Positions 35,685 through 45,747 of a stretch of DNA of 64,000 nucleotides are shown piece by piece. A model generated the notes under the pieces. It was not told where the DNA came from. It saw only the letters and a list, made by a program, of their open reading frames with translations, and made no database searches. The first letter of the stretch is position 1. Every line of letters starts with the position of its first letter. This stretch comes from Rhodovulum bhavnagarense (GTDB lineage Bacteria; Pseudomonadota; Alphaproteobacteria; Rhodobacterales; Rhodobacteraceae), in the NCBI RefSeq assembly GCF_004343505.1, contig NZ_SLXU01000001.1, positions 248,001 through 312,000 of the forward strand. Reading direction: 5' to 3'. The position numbers and the translations under genes were made by a program.

Positions 35685-38135
35685 ATGACGCCGCTACCCA
35701 TCGATGCCGTTTTGCCAGAGCTCGCACAGGCCCTTGCCAGTGCCGGCCGCGCGGTGTTGCAAGCGCCCCCCGGCGCGGGCAAGACCACTCGCGTGCCGCT
35801 GGCCCTGCTCGAGGCTGGGCTGGTAGAGGGGCGCATCGTGATGCTGGAACCCCGGCGACTGGCTGCCCGTGCGGCTGCCGAGCGCATGGCTGAAATGCTG
35901 GGTGAAAAAGTCGGACAGACCGTCGGCTACCGCATCCGGGGCGAGTCGAAACTTGGCAAGGCCACGCGGATCGAGGTGGTGACAGAGGCCGTCCTGACGC
36001 GCATGATCCAGTCCGATCCCGCGCTTTGTGGCATTGGCGCGGTGATCTTCGACGAGTTCCACGAACGCTCCCTCAATGCCGATCTTGGCCTTGCCCTGAC
36101 ATGGGAGCTGCGCGAGGCCCTGCGCGACGATCTGATCGTTCTGGTGATGTCGGCCACGCTTGATGCCGCGCCGGTCGCCGCGCTGATGGACAATGCGCCC
36201 GTGATTACCTCGCAGGGGCGCAGCTTTCCGGTCGAAACCCGCTGGCTGGACCGGCCCCTGCCCAAGGGCGCGCGCCTGCCCGAGGCCATTGCCGACCTGG
36301 TGGCGCACGCCCTGGCCGAGACCGAGGGGGGCGTGCTGGTCTTCCTGCCCGGCGAGGGTGAGATCCGGCGCACCGCAACCGCGCTGGCTGGTCGCCTGCC
36401 GCCCGGCTGCCATATCCGCCCGCTTTATGGCGCGCTTTCCCTTTCCGAGCAACGCGCCGCGATCCGTCCCGCGCCGGACGGGCGCAAGCTGGTACTGGCT
36501 ACAGCCATCGCCGAAACCTCCCTGACCATCGAAGATGTGCGCGTCGTGGTCGATTCAGGCCGCGCCCGCCGCGCCCGGTTCGACCCCGGTTCGGGGATGT
36601 CGCGGCTGGTGACCGAACGCGTCACCCGTGCCGAGGCAGACCAGCGTCGCGGCCGTGCGGGCCGAGTGGCGCCGGGCACCTGCTACCGGCTCTGGACCCG
36701 CGGCGAAGAAGGCGCCTTGGCGCCTTATCCACCCGCCGAGATCGAGGTGGGCGACCTGACGGGGCTCGCGTTGGACCTTGCGCTCTGGGGCACCGACGAT
36801 CCGGCCGAGATGGCTTTCCTGACTGCTCCCAATCCCGGTGCGCTGGCCGGGGCGCGTAGCCTTCTGGCCCGGTTGGGGGCGCTTGACGGGAGCGGGCGCA
36901 TCACCGATCACGGCCGCCGACTTGCCAGCCTGCCGGTGCACCCTCGCCTCGGTCACATGCTGGAGATCGCGGGAAAACAGGCCGCGCCCCTGGCAGCGGT
37001 GCTGACAGATCGCGACCCTTTGCGCGGTGCTGGAAGTGATCTTGCCTTGCGTCTTAAGACTATCGCGGATCCCGGGGCGCCCTGTCCCGTTCCGCCCGAC
37101 CGGGGCGCCCTGGCCCGCATCCGGGACGAGGCCCGGCGGCTGGCCGCGCTTGTCCCCGACGGCCCCCGCCCGATGCCGCCGGGGGAAATGGCCGCCCTTG
37201 CCTATCCCGACCGGGTGGGCTTGCGGCGCAAGGGGGACGATGCGCGCTATGTGCTGTCGGGCGGCAAGGGGGCGGTTCTGGATGCGGAAGACGCGCTGGC
37301 CGGGCAGCGCCTGGTCGTGGCGCTCGATCTTGACGGCGACGCGCGCGAGGCGCGCATCCGCCTGGCCGTGGCTTTGGGCGAGAGCGAATTGCGGGCAAGC
37401 CATTGTCATGCCATCCGCTGGTACGATCTCTGCATCTGGTCGCGCCGCGAAAACCGCGTGATCGCGCGTCGGCAGGAACGCTTCGGTGCGCTGGTGCTGG
37501 AGGACCGGCCCTGGACAGATGCGCCGCCCCAGGCGATCGCCGCCGCCATGGTCGAGGGTGTCCGCCTGCTGGGCCTGCCCTGGTCAGAGGCCGCCCGCCG
37601 CTTGCAGGCACGCGTGGAATTGCTGCGCCACGAGGGCGTGCAACTGCCCGATTTTTCCGACACGGCCCTGATGGGCCGACTGGAAGAGTGGCTGTTGCCG
37701 GTCCTCGACGGGGTGAAAACCGCCGAAGACCTGAAACGCTTCGACATGTTGCCCGCCCTCAAGGCAATGTTGAGCTGGGAAGACCAACACGCCCTCGACC
37801 GTCTTGCCCCGGCCTGTTTCGAAACCCCGCTTGGCCGCCGTGTCCCGATCGATTACAACGGTGCCGTTCCCGCGATCGAACTCCGGCTCCAGGAACTGTT
37901 CGGCACGACCGAACACCCGGTAATCGGCCCCAGACGCCTGCCGCTCAGGATCACGCTGCTGTCGCCCGCGCATCGACCGGTTCAGGTCACCATGGACTTG
38001 CCGGGCTTCTGGGCCTCGTCCTATGCCGAAGTGCGCAAGGACATGCGCGGGCGCTATCCCAGGCATCCCTGGCCAGAAGATCCGACCCGCGCCGATCCGA
38101 CCCTGCGCGCGCGCCCGCGCGGTTCGCGCGGCTGA
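35685..38135 (+). CDS. hrpB: ATP-dependent helicase HrpB
   Basis: DEAH-box RNA-helicase-like protein of 816 residues, the normal HrpB length. It shows motif [15 protein letters not shown], motif II DEFHERS, motif III SATLD, motif [20 protein letters not shown], the HA2 region and the HrpB C-terminal domain ending [26 protein letters not shown]. The role in bacteria is poorly defined. The start 35685 is chosen as the first Met next to the conserved [13 protein letters not shown]. It is convergent with argF across a REP-like element. Confidence 0.94.
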   Translation: MTPLPIDAVLPELAQALASAGRAVLQAPPGAGKTTRVPLALLEAGLVEGRIVMLEPRRLAARAAAERMAEMLGEKVGQTVGYRIRGESKLGKATRIEVVTEAVLTRMIQSDPALCGIGAVIFDEFHERSLNADLGLALTWELREALRDDLIVLVMSATLDAAPVAALMDNAPVITSQGRSFPVETRWLDRPLPKGARLPEAIADLVAHALAETEGGVLVFLPGEGEIRRTATALAGRLPPGCHIRPLYGALSLSEQRAAIRPAPDGRKLVLATAIAETSLTIEDVRVVVDSGRARRARFDPGSGMSRLVTERVTRAEADQRRGRAGRVAPGTCYRLWTRGEEGALAPYPPAEIEVGDLTGLALDLALWGTDDPAEMAFLTAPNPGALAGARSLLARLGALDGSGRITDHGRRLASLPVHPRLGHMLEIAGKQAAPLAAVLTDRDPLRGAGSDLALRLKTIADPGAPCPVPPDRGALARIRDEARRLAALVPDGPRPMPPGEMAALAYPDRVGLRRKGDDARYVLSGGKGAVLDAEDALAGQRLVVALDLDGDAREARIRLAVALGESELRASHCHAIRWYDLCIWSRRENRVIARRQERFGALVLEDRPWTDAPPQAIAAAMVEGVRLLGLPWSEAARRLQARVELLRHEGVQLPDFSDTALMGRLEEWLLPVLDGVKTAEDLKRFDMLPALKAMLSWEDQHALDRLAPACFETPLGRRVPIDYNGAVPAIELRLQELFGTTEHPVIGPRRLPLRITLLSPAHRPVQVTMDLPGFWASSYAEVRKDMRGRYPRHPWPEDPTRADPTLRARPRGSRG

Positions 38136-38189
38136 CGGCACTGCCCGCGCGCAGTTCGCGCGTTGGATCTGCTGGCCTGAGGTGTGACG

Positions 38190-38263
38190 CCTTCGGCGAG
38201 GATATTTTTCCCAAAGCAGGGTCAGGTGCCGTGCGCTGTCCAGATGCTTTGGTTGAAATATCC
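38190..38263. repeat. REP-like element, copy 2, with inverted arms
   Basis: Begins with CCTTCGGCGAGGATATTTTT, then CCCAAAGCAGG, matching the repeat at 18531. Arms GGATATTTTTCCCAAAGC (38200-38217) and GCTTTGGTTGAAATATCC (38246-38263) pair in 15 of 18 positions. A downstream GC hairpin (GTCGCCCGGTGACGGGCGAC) follows. It lies between the convergent hrpB and argF and probably ends transcription in both directions. Confidence 0.7.
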
Positions 38264-38305
38264 CGGGGGAGTCGCCCGGTGACGGGCGACGGGGGCAGAG
38301 CCCCC

Positions 38306-39232
38306 TCAGACCCCGAGGCAGTGGCGCATGATCGCCTTTTGCGCATGAAGACGGTTTTCCGCCTCGTCGAACACGACCGAGGCCGGGCCGTCCATCACCG
38401 CGTTGGTCACCTCTTCCTCGCGATGGGCGGGCAGGCAGTGCATGAACAGAGCGTCAGGCTTGGCCGCGGCCATGAGCCGCTCGTTCACCTGGTAGGGGCG
38501 CAACTGGTTGTGTCGCCTTTCGCGCGCGGATTGGGCGTCATGCATCGATATCCATGTGTCGGTGACGACCAGGTCGGCGCCCTCGACCGCTCTAAGCGGA
38601 TCGCGCTCGATCTCGGCCTTGACGCCGGATATGCGCGCTTCGTTCAGAAAGCCCGGTTCCGGGTCCAGCATCGGCGGGCCCGTGAAGGTGATGTCGAAGC
38701 CGAAGCGCCCGGCCGCCTGGATCAGCGACGCGCAGACATTGTTGCCATCGCCCGACCAGACCACCTTGCGCCCGGCGATCGGGCCGCGATGTTCCTCGTA
38801 GGTCAGGATATCTGCCATGATCTGGCAGGGATGGGTGCGGTTGGTCAGCCCGTTGATCACCGGCACCGTGGCAAATTCGGCCATTTCCAGGAGCGTTGCC
38901 TCCTCGAAGGTGCGGATCATGATCAGGTCGACATAGCGCGACAGCACCCGCGCGGTGTCGGCGATGGTCTCGCCATGGCCGAGCTGCATGTCGCTGCCGG
39001 ACAGGACCATGGTCTGCCCGCCCATCTGGCGCACGCCAACATCAAAGCTGACGCGTGTCCGGGTAGAAGGTTTTTCGAAGATCAGCGCGACCATCCGCCC
39101 GGCCAGCGGCTGTTCATCGTCTGGACTGCCCTTGGGGCGTCCCGCGCGGGCCTCTTTCATCCTGCGTGCCTGGTCGATCATCGCCCTGAGCGCCGCGGGA
39201 TCGGTGGAGTTGATGTCGAGGAAATGGGTCAT
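38306..39232 (-). CDS. argF: Ornithine carbamoyltransferase
   Basis: Makes citrulline from ornithine and carbamoyl phosphate. The 308-residue protein shows [13 protein letters not shown], the HPCQ motif in [11 protein letters not shown], and HCLPAHR with the active Cys. ATG overlaps the argD stop by four bases. It is the last gene of argD-argF, so the leader described upstream of argD would govern both. Confidence 0.95.
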   Translation of the reverse strand: MTHFLDINSTDPAALRAMIDQARRMKEARAGRPKGSPDDEQPLAGRMVALIFEKPSTRTRVSFDVGVRQMGGQTMVLSGSDMQLGHGETIADTARVLSRYVDLIMIRTFEEATLLEMAEFATVPVINGLTNRTHPCQIMADILTYEEHRGPIAGRKVVWSGDGNNVCASLIQAAGRFGFDITFTGPPMLDPEPGFLNEARISGVKAEIERDPLRAVEGADLVVTDTWISMHDAQSARERRHNQLRPYQVNERLMAAAKPDALFMHCLPAHREEEVTNAVMDGPASVVFDEAENRLHAQKAIMRHCLGV

Positions 39233-40422
39233 TGCCCGGTCTCCTTGCCTGAAAGTGCCGTTGCTGCGGCGTCCAGCCGGGCTACGGCCTCGGCGATTTC
39301 ATCGTCGGTGATGGTCAGCGGCGGCAGCAGGCGCACCACGTTGTCGGCGGCCGGAACCGTCAGCAGGCGCTGCGCATACCCCGCATGCACCACGTCGGTA
39401 TTCGTCACCTTGCATTTCAGCCCCAGCATCAGGCCCTGACCGCGCACCGTTTCGAACACCTCCGGGTGCGAGTCGACCAAACCCTCCAGCCTCTGCCGCA
39501 GAAGGCCAGCCTTGCGGCCCACCTCTTCAAGGAAGGCCGGCTCGGCCACGATATCCAGAACCGCCTTGCCCACCGCACAGGCCAGCGGATTGCCGCCATA
39601 GGTCGATCCGTGGGTTCCCGCCGTCATGCCGCTGGCGGCGTTTCCGGTCGCCAGAACCGCGCCCAGTGGAAAGCCGCCCCCGATCCCCTTGGCAACCATC
39701 ATGATGTCGGGTGCCGCGCCCTCGGCCCATTCATGGGCGAACAACCGCCCGGTCCGGCCCATTCCGCATTGCACCTCGTCATAGATCAATAGTGCCCCGG
39801 TTGCATCGCAAAGCTCGCGCAGGCCCCTCAGGCAGGGGGCGGGCAGGGGACGAATGCCGCCTTCGCCCTGGACGGGTTCGACCAGGATCGCGGCGATGGT
39901 ATCGTCCATGGTATTCTGCAAGAGCGCGTCATGGGTGCCGAAGGGAAGGTGGATGAAGCCGGGCAGGAGCGGGCCGAAGCCCTTGGTCATCTTGTCAGAC
40001 CCGGCCGCAGCGATCCCCGCCGACGACCGGCCGTGGAACGCGCCCGAAAAGGTGACGATGTTGACCCGATCGGGTTGGCCCTTGTCGTACCAGTACTTGC
40101 GGGCCATCTTGACCGCCAGCTCGCACGATTCCGTGCCTGAATTGGTAAAGAACACCGTGTCGGCAAAAGTCTTTTCCACCAGCGCATCGGCCAGCGCCAC
40201 CTGTTCGGGGATCTGGTAGAGGTTGGACAGGTGCCAGAGCTTGCCGGCCTGTTCGGTCAGCGCGGCGACCAGGGCGGGGTGCGCATGACCCAGCGCGTTG
40301 ACCGCGATTCCGGCGCCCATGTCCAGGTATCGGGCTCCATCCGTTGCGATCAGCCAGGTGCCTTCGCCCCGGTCAAAGGCGAGGGGCGCGCGGTTGTAGG
40401 TCGGCAGGACGGAGGGGGTCAT
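39229..40422 (-). CDS. argD: Acetylornithine aminotransferase
   Basis: PLP enzyme of arginine synthesis, 397 residues, class III aminotransferase. Visible are [30 protein letters not shown], the PLP Asp in [15 protein letters not shown] and the Lys in [18 protein letters not shown]. The start [21 protein letters not shown] is the alphaproteobacterial form. The long open frame upstream is shadow sequence from the ZIP gene. Overlap with argF shows an operon; a leader ORF lies 105 bp upstream. Confidence 0.94.
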   Translation of the reverse strand: MTPSVLPTYNRAPLAFDRGEGTWLIATDGARYLDMGAGIAVNALGHAHPALVAALTEQAGKLWHLSNLYQIPEQVALADALVEKTFADTVFFTNSGTESCELAVKMARKYWYDKGQPDRVNIVTFSGAFHGRSSAGIAAAGSDKMTKGFGPLLPGFIHLPFGTHDALLQNTMDDTIAAILVEPVQGEGGIRPLPAPCLRGLRELCDATGALLIYDEVQCGMGRTGRLFAHEWAEGAAPDIMMVAKGIGGGFPLGAVLATGNAASGMTAGTHGSTYGGNPLACAVGKAVLDIVAEPAFLEEVGRKAGLLRQRLEGLVDSHPEVFETVRGQGLMLGLKCKVTNTDVVHAGYAQRLLTVPAADNVVRLLPPLTITDDEIAEAVARLDAAATALSGKETGQ

Positions 40423-40519
40423 GGGAAGAAATCCTGGGATGTGGAAACCAAAGGGGTGCCCCAGCCACGGGGGCAAGTCAATGCAGGTCGGGGGGACGCG
40501 TTGGCGCACGCGCGGGCGG

Positions 40520-40536
40520 CCGGTCCTCAGGACCGG
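40520..40536 (-). promoter_or_regulatory. Hairpin at the end of the arg leader ORF
   Basis: Perfect 7-bp stem CCGGTCC / GGACCGG whose loop is the TGA stop codon of the leader peptide. A second stem (TGCCCC / GGGGCA, 40457-40475) lies between it and argD. No clear T run follows either stem. Confidence 0.5.
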
Positions 40537-40577
40537 CGGGGACGTCGCAGTGCGCGAATGTGAAACCCGTGTTTCAT
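40527..40577 (-). CDS. Candidate arginine leader peptide upstream of argD
   Basis: A 16-codon ORF reading [16 protein letters not shown], with five Arg codons in its last nine. AAGG lies about 9 bases before the ATG. It is on the argD strand, in the 206-bp gap before argD, and its stop codon is the loop of a perfect hairpin. This is what a translation-sensing attenuator for arginine genes would look like: ribosome stalling at the Arg codons would unfold the hairpin. The function is inference from layout and composition. Confidence 0.5.
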   Translation of the reverse strand: MKHGFHIRALRRPRRS

Positions 40578-40628
40578 GACGCTGTGCCTTAACCGGGACC
40601 GGGGCGCTTGTCCAGTGTGATCGCGGGT

Positions 40629-41402
40629 TTAGCCCAGCGTCACGTCGAGGATCATCATCAGGATCAGCCCTGCGGTCAGGCCCGTGGTCGCGCGGTTCTG
40701 ATGGCCGTGGCGATGGGTTTCGGGGATGATCTCGTGACTGATGATATAGATCATCGCCCCCGCCGCAAAGGCCAGCCCCCAGGGCAGCAGGTGTTCCGAG
40801 ACCGAGACCGCCGCCGCGCCCAGCACACCGCCCACCGGTTCGATCAGGCCGGTGGCCAGCGCGATGAGGAAGGCGCTCTTGCGCCGATAGCCTTGCCCGC
40901 GCAGCGCGACGGCCACCGCAAGTCCTTCGGGGGCGTTCTGCAATCCGATTCCGGCGGCCAGTGACAGCCCGTTGGCCACGTTTCCGCCGCCAAAGCCGAC
41001 GCCAACGGCCATGCCTTCGGGGAAGTTGTGGATCGTGATGGCGAAGACGAAAAGCCATATCTTTGCAAGTGCGGCGGCCTCGGCGCCTTCGCGGCCGGCA
41101 ATGAAATGTTCGTGGGGCACGTGTTCGTTCAGCGCGGCGACCGCCACTGCGCCCAGCGCGATTCCCGTGCCCGCGATCAGCGCGGCCAGCAGCACGCTGT
41201 TGTAAAGGTCGCGGGCGGCATCGATCCCCGGCAGGATCAGCGAGAAGAACGAGGCCGACAGCATCACCCCGGCCGCAAAGCCGAGCATCGTGTCATTGGA
41301 CCTGCGCGAGACCGTGCGACCGAACAAAACCGGAAGAGCCCCGACGCCGGTCATCAGGCCGGCGGCAAGCGAGGCGATGAGGCCAAGGGCGAGAATGCTC
41401 AT
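40629..41402 (-). CDS. ZIP-family divalent metal transporter
   Basis: Inner-membrane metal importer, 257 residues, eight predicted helices. The ZIP metal-site motifs are clear: HNFPEG in helix 4 and QNAPEG in helix 5, and HEIIPE in helix 6. A short His-rich loop (HVPHEHF) precedes helix 4 and another (HRHGHQN) follows helix 6. Likely substrate Zn2+ or Fe2+. ATG 41402 begins the first helix. Divergent from lldD. Confidence 0.9.
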   Translation of the reverse strand: MSILALGLIASLAAGLMTGVGALPVLFGRTVSRRSNDTMLGFAAGVMLSASFFSLILPGIDAARDLYNSVLLAALIAGTGIALGAVAVAALNEHVPHEHFIAGREGAEAAALAKIWLFVFAITIHNFPEGMAVGVGFGGGNVANGLSLAAGIGLQNAPEGLAVAVALRGQGYRRKSAFLIALATGLIEPVGGVLGAAAVSVSEHLLPWGLAFAAGAMIYIISHEIIPETHRHGHQNRATTGLTAGLILMMILDVTLG

Positions 41403-41440
41403 GGCGCCTGAATGACCGATGGACGCGTCCCGAGCAATAG

Positions 41441-41474
41441 GCAAGCACCGTTGCGGGGCAAGCACCGTTGCGGC
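41441..41474. repeat. Tandem 17-bp duplication
   Basis: GCAAGCACCGTTGCGGG is followed at once by GCAAGCACCGTTGCGGC in the divergent gap upstream of lldD. There are two units only. It is probably a simple duplication, though it could double a regulator half-site. Confidence 0.6.
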
Positions 41475-41523
41475 ATCCTTTCGGGATTGGTAAGGGAACC
41501 TGACCAACGCAAGGATCCCAGCC

Positions 41524-42687
41524 ATGCCCGTGATCACCAGTATCGAAGACTTGCGACGCCTCTATGAACGCCGCGTGCCGAGGATGTTTTACGACTATTG
41601 CGAAACGGGCAGCTGGACGGAACAGACATTCCGCGAGAACAGCTCTGATTTCGCCGATATCCGCCTGCGCCAGCGCGTCGCCGTGGACATGGAGGGACGC
41701 AGCACCGCGTCACGCATGATCGGGCAGCAGGTGGCAATGCCGGTGGCGCTGGCGCCCGTCGGCCTGACGGGCATGAACACCGCCGATGGCGAGATAAAGG
41801 CGGCCCGCGCCGCCGAGAGGTTCGGCGTGCCCTTCACGCTGTCCACGATGTCGATCTGTTCGATCGAGGACGTGGCGGCGCATACCGAAAAACCCTTCTG
41901 GTTCCAGCTTTACGTGATGCGCGACCAGGAATTCGTCGAAAACATCCTTGATCGCGCGCGCAACGCGGGATGCTCGGCGCTGGTGCTGACGCTAGACCTT
42001 CAGATCCTGGGCCAGCGCCACAAGGACCTCAAGAACGGGTTGTCTGCCCCGCCGAAACTGACGCTGCCCACGATGGTGAACCTCGCCACCAAGTGGCGTT
42101 GGGGGGCGGGGATGCTGGGCACGAAACGGCGGTTTTTCGGCAATATCGTCGGGCATGCGCGCGGCGTCACGGATGCCTCAAGCCTGATGACATGGACGGC
42201 GGAACAGTTCGATCCCCGGCTCGACTGGGACAAGGTGCGAAAGCTCAAGGACATGTGGGGCGGCAAGCTGATCCTCAAGGGCATCCTGGATGCCGAGGAC
42301 GCCCGCCGCGCCGCCGATGTGGGGGCCGATGCGATCGTGGTGTCGAACCACGGCGGTCGGCAACTGGACGGGGCGATTTCGGCGATCCGGGCATTGCCGG
42401 GGATCGTGCGCGCGGTGGGCGACCGGGTCGAGGTGCATTTCGACAGCGGCATCCGGTCCGGGCAGGACGTGCTCAAGGCAATCGCTCTGGGGGCAAAGGG
42501 CACCTATATCGGCCGATCCTACATTTATGGGTTGGGCGCGATGGGCGAGGCGGGCGTGACCCGCGCGCTGGAGGTGATCCACAAGGAGCTGGACACCACC
42601 ATGGCGCTGTGCGGGCGCAAGTCGATCGCGGGGCTGGACCGCGACATCCTGCTGGTTCCGCAGGATTTCGAGGGGAAATGGGCCTGA
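41524..42687 (+). CDS. lldD: FMN-dependent L-lactate (alpha-hydroxyacid) dehydrogenase
   Basis: Oxidises an L-2-hydroxyacid, most likely L-lactate, and passes electrons to quinone. The 387-residue TIM-barrel shows the FMN-binding N-terminal region (PRMFYDYCETGSWTEQTFREN), LAPVGLTGMN, and the catalytic signature VSNHGGRQLDG with the active His, then DSGIRSGQDVLKA. Glycolate or mandelate oxidation are alternatives. It stands alone between a divergent ZIP gene and rplY. Confidence 0.88.
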   Translation: MPVITSIEDLRRLYERRVPRMFYDYCETGSWTEQTFRENSSDFADIRLRQRVAVDMEGRSTASRMIGQQVAMPVALAPVGLTGMNTADGEIKAARAAERFGVPFTLSTMSICSIEDVAAHTEKPFWFQLYVMRDQEFVENILDRARNAGCSALVLTLDLQILGQRHKDLKNGLSAPPKLTLPTMVNLATKWRWGAGMLGTKRRFFGNIVGHARGVTDASSLMTWTAEQFDPRLDWDKVRKLKDMWGGKLILKGILDAEDARRAADVGADAIVVSNHGGRQLDGAISAIRALPGIVRAVGDRVEVHFDSGIRSGQDVLKAIALGAKGTYIGRSYIYGLGAMGEAGVTRALEVIHKELDTTMALCGRKSIAGLDRDILLVPQDFEGKWA

Positions 42688-42792
42688 GCGGCCTTTTTGT
42701 CCCTTTCCATTTGTTCCGTGCTCGGCTAAGGGCACGGCTTCATCCGGGCATACACCCTTGGAGGATGCCCATAACCCAGGAGACCGAACAAC

Positions 42793-43419
42793 ATGGCTGG
42801 TGAGATTCCCGATCTTCACGCCACGGAACGGACGAGGACAGGCAAGGGGGCCGCTCGTCAGTCGCGCCGCGATCAACTCGTTCCGGGCATCGTCTATGGT
42901 GGCGGGGCAGATCCGCTCCCGATCGACATCAAGTATAATGAACTTATCAAGCGTCTCAAGGCAGGCCGGTTCCTGTCGACGCTTTTCAACCTCAAGGTCG
43001 AAGGCCAGGAGGACGTGCGCGTGATCTGTCGCGGCGTGCAACGCGACGTTGTCAAGGATCTGCCGATCCATGTCGACCTCATGCGCCTGCGCCGTATCTC
43101 GCGGATCAACCTGTTCATTCCCGTTGAGTTCGTTGGCGAGGAAAAGTCGCCTGGCCTCAAGAAGGGTGGCGTGCTGACCGTGGTGCGCCCCGAGGTGGAA
43201 CTGGTCGTGACCGCAGGCGACATTCCCGAAAAGATCACCGTCGACTTGTCGGGCCTCGACATCAACGACATCGTCCATATCAACGATGTCGTACTGCCCG
43301 AAGGCGCGACACCGACGATCACCGACCGGAACTTCGTGATCGCCAACATCTCGGCACCGTCGGGGCTGCGCGCCGCGGGCGATGAGGATGGCGAAGGCGA
43401 GGAGGGCGGCGAGGCCTGA
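42793..43419 (+). CDS. rplY: 50S ribosomal protein L25 (Ctc form)
   Basis: 5S rRNA-binding protein with the long general-stress (Ctc) C-terminal domain, 208 residues. Seen are [32 protein letters not shown] and the beta-rich C-terminal domain, ending in an acidic Glu/Gly tail. It follows a 105-bp gap. In many relatives pth comes next; here pth is about 7 kb away. Confidence 0.95.
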   Translation: MAGEIPDLHATERTRTGKGAARQSRRDQLVPGIVYGGGADPLPIDIKYNELIKRLKAGRFLSTLFNLKVEGQEDVRVICRGVQRDVVKDLPIHVDLMRLRRISRINLFIPVEFVGEEKSPGLKKGGVLTVVRPEVELVVTAGDIPEKITVDLSGLDINDIVHINDVVLPEGATPTITDRNFVIANISAPSGLRAAGDEDGEGEEGGEA

Positions 43420-43445
43420 GGCCTGCCCTGACCTGGCAATCGGAG

Positions 43446-43472
43446 CGGGGCCCCAATCGGGGCCCCGTTTTC
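43446..43472 (+). terminator. Terminator after rplY
   Basis: Stem CGGGGCCCC-AATC-GGGGCCCCG followed by TTTTCGTT. Confidence 0.9.
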
Positions 43473-43567
43473 GTTGTGGCGCGCCATTCCTACGCTGGCT
43501 TGGTGCTGGACCGGGCCGCGCACATGCGCTAGGCCCCGGCTGCCGGAACCCTGCAAGGAGGCGCCCG

Positions 43568-44920
43568 ATGTCCGCCCATGGCGACCCGATCCCGATGACC
43601 GCCCGCTGCGCCGGCCCGTTGCGTGGCACTGCCCATGTGCCGGGCGACAAGTCGATCAGCCACCGCGCGCTGATCCTGGGCGCGCTGAGCGTGGGCGAAA
43701 CCCGGATCACCGGCCTTCTGGAGGGGCAGGACGTTCTGGACACCGCCCGCGCGATGCGGGCCTTCGGTGCCGAAGTCGCGCATCTGGCCCCCGGCGAATG
43801 GGTCGTTAACGGTGTCGGCACGTGCGGTTTTGCCGAACCCGAGGACGTGATCGATTGCGGCAATTCGGGAACCGGGGTGCGGCTGATCATGGGGGCGATG
43901 GCGACCTGCCCGATCACGGCGACCTTTACCGGCGATGCCTCGTTGCGCAGCCGGCCGATGGGGCGCGTCACCGACCCGCTGGCGCTGTTCGGCGCGCGGG
44001 CCCATGGGCGCGGGGGCGGGCGGTTGCCGATGACGATCGTCGGCGCGGCAGACCCGGTGCCGGTGCGCTATGCGGTGCCGGTGCCCTCGGCGCAGGTGAA
44101 ATCCGCGGTGCTGCTGGCGGGCCTCAACGCACCCGGCGAAACCGTGGTGATCGAGCGCGAGGCGACGCGCGATCATACCGAGCGGATGCTTGCCGGGTTC
44201 GGCGCGGCCCTGCGGGTGGAAGAAGCGGCCGAGGGCCGGGTCATCACGCTCATCGGCCAGCCCGAGTTGAAACCCCAGGCCATCGCCGTGCCACGCGATC
44301 CAAGTTCGGCCGCCTTCCCGGTCTGCGCGGCGCTGATCGTCGAGGGCTCGGACGTGCTGGTGCCGGGCATCGGGCTGAACCCCACCCGCGCGGGGCTGTT
44401 CACGACGCTGCGCGAGATGGGGGCCGACCTGACCTATGAAAACGAGCGCGAAGAGGGCGGCGAGCCGGTTGCCGACCTGCGCGCCCGTTTCTCGCCCGAC
44501 ATGAAGGGCATCGAGGTCCCGCCCGAGCGCGCGCCCGCCATGATCGACGAATACCCGATCCTGGCCGTGGTCGCGGCCTTTGCCGAGGGGCCGACCGTGA
44601 TGCGCGGCATTCGCGAATTGCGGGTCAAGGAAAGCGACCGCATCGCCGCGATGGCCGACGGTCTGACGGCCTGTGGCGTGCGGGTCGAAACCGGCGAGGA
44701 CTGGATGATCGTGCACGGGATGGGCGCGGGCGGGATGCCGGGCGGGGCTATCTGCGCCACCCACCTCGACCATCGGATCGCGATGTCCTTCCTGTGCGCG
44801 GGGCTTGCGGCGGTGGCGCCGGTTACGGTGGATGATGTCGGGCCGATTTCGACCTCTTTCCCGGTGTTCGACCCCTTGATGGAAGGGCTTGGCGCGCAGT
44901 TCGAGCGGGCCGAGACATGA
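43568..44920 (+). CDS. aroA: 3-Phosphoshikimate 1-carboxyvinyltransferase (EPSP synthase)
   Basis: Shikimate pathway enzyme, 450 residues, closer in length to the class II type. Visible are [17 protein letters not shown], the glyphosate/PEP loop [22 protein letters not shown]-like [11 protein letters not shown] and [22 protein letters not shown] precedes the ATG. It overlaps cmk by four bases; aroA-cmk-rpsA is a common order. In the conserved GNAGT site the residue is Ser (GNSGT), a position known from class II enzymes. Confidence 0.95.
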   Translation: MSAHGDPIPMTARCAGPLRGTAHVPGDKSISHRALILGALSVGETRITGLLEGQDVLDTARAMRAFGAEVAHLAPGEWVVNGVGTCGFAEPEDVIDCGNSGTGVRLIMGAMATCPITATFTGDASLRSRPMGRVTDPLALFGARAHGRGGGRLPMTIVGAADPVPVRYAVPVPSAQVKSAVLLAGLNAPGETVVIEREATRDHTERMLAGFGAALRVEEAAEGRVITLIGQPELKPQAIAVPRDPSSAAFPVCAALIVEGSDVLVPGIGLNPTRAGLFTTLREMGADLTYENEREEGGEPVADLRARFSPDMKGIEVPPERAPAMIDEYPILAVVAAFAEGPTVMRGIRELRVKESDRIAAMADGLTACGVRVETGEDWMIVHGMGAGGMPGGAICATHLDHRIAMSFLCAGLAAVAPVTVDDVGPISTSFPVFDPLMEGLGAQFERAET

Positions 44921-45525
44921 GTTTCACCGTTGCTATCGATGGCCCCGCCGCTGCGGGCAAGGGCACCATCAGCCGCGCGGTTGCAGCGCATTTCGGCTTT
45001 GCCCATCTTGATACCGGGCTTTTGTATCGCGCGGTGGCGGCGCGTATGCTGGACGGGTTTGACCCGGTCGTTGCGGCGCAGGGGCTGGACCCGGCCCATC
45101 TTGAGCGGGGCGATCTGCGTAGTCCCGCCGTCAGCCAGGCCGCCAGCAAGGTGGCCGCCATTGCCGAGGTGCGCGCCGCGCTCGTGGATTTTCAGCGCGC
45201 CTTTGGTGCGCGGGCGGGCGGGGCGGTTCTGGACGGGCGCGATATCGGCACCGTGATCTGCCCCGAGGCCGAGGTTAAGCTGTTCGTGACCGCATCTGAC
45301 GAGGTGCGCGCCGAACGGCGCTGGCGTGAATTGGCGGCCGGCGGTGTCGACACCACCCCGGCCGATGTGCTGGCCGAGATTCGCGAACGTGATCGCCGTG
45401 ATAGTGCGCGCGCCACCGCACCCTTGCGCCCTGCCGAAGATGCCTTTGTTCTGGACACGTCGCGGATGTCGATCGACGAGGCCGTGGCGGCTGCCATCTC
45501 GGCGATCGGCGAAAGGCAGCGCTGA
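44917..45525 (+). CDS. cmk: Cytidylate kinase
   Basis: Phosphorylates CMP and dCMP. The 202-residue P-loop kinase shows [20 protein letters not shown] at the start, [26 protein letters not shown] and [18 protein letters not shown] overlaps the aroA stop. A terminator-like hairpin separates it from rpsA. Confidence 0.95.
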   Translation: MSFTVAIDGPAAAGKGTISRAVAAHFGFAHLDTGLLYRAVAARMLDGFDPVVAAQGLDPAHLERGDLRSPAVSQAASKVAAIAEVRAALVDFQRAFGARAGGAVLDGRDIGTVICPEAEVKLFVTASDEVRAERRWRELAAGGVDTTPADVLAEIRERDRRDSARATAPLRPAEDAFVLDTSRMSIDEAVAAAISAIGERQR

Positions 45526-45620
45526 CGGGCCGGTTGGCCGTGCGCCCCCTTGCGGGATGGCGCGTCAGCCTGTATAGGGCACCCGTCGAAAGGCCGAAAG
45601 AGCCACAGGGACTCCGGGCA

Positions 45621-45654
45621 GGGTCGGGCAAGCACCGGCCCTTCTTGTTTTTTT
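45621..45654 (+). terminator. Terminator-like hairpin in the cmk-rpsA gap
   Basis: Stem GGGTCGG-GCAAGCA-CCGGCCC (one G-T pair) followed by TTCTTG and a seven-T run. It lies 94 bp before rpsA and could end cmk transcripts or attenuate read-through into rpsA. Confidence 0.7.
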
Positions 45655-45747
45655 CCTTGTTGCTACGCGCCACGCAGACCAACCCAAGACCGGCGGAGAC
45701 AACCGCCCGGCCGGAAAAAACGACTTGTAAAGGAAACACGAGACCAC

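Noticed and set aside
39229-41058. A 609-residue extended form of ArgD
   Set aside because: The extra N-terminal part is shadow sequence of the ZIP transporter gene and of the leader region; ArgD starts at 40422.
41441-41474. CRISPR-like repeat
   Set aside because: Two abutting 17-bp units with no spacer; a plain tandem duplication.
42178-43971. A 597-codon open frame opposite lldD, rplY and aroA
   Set aside because: Crosses three real genes and a terminator on the other strand; no protein family visible.
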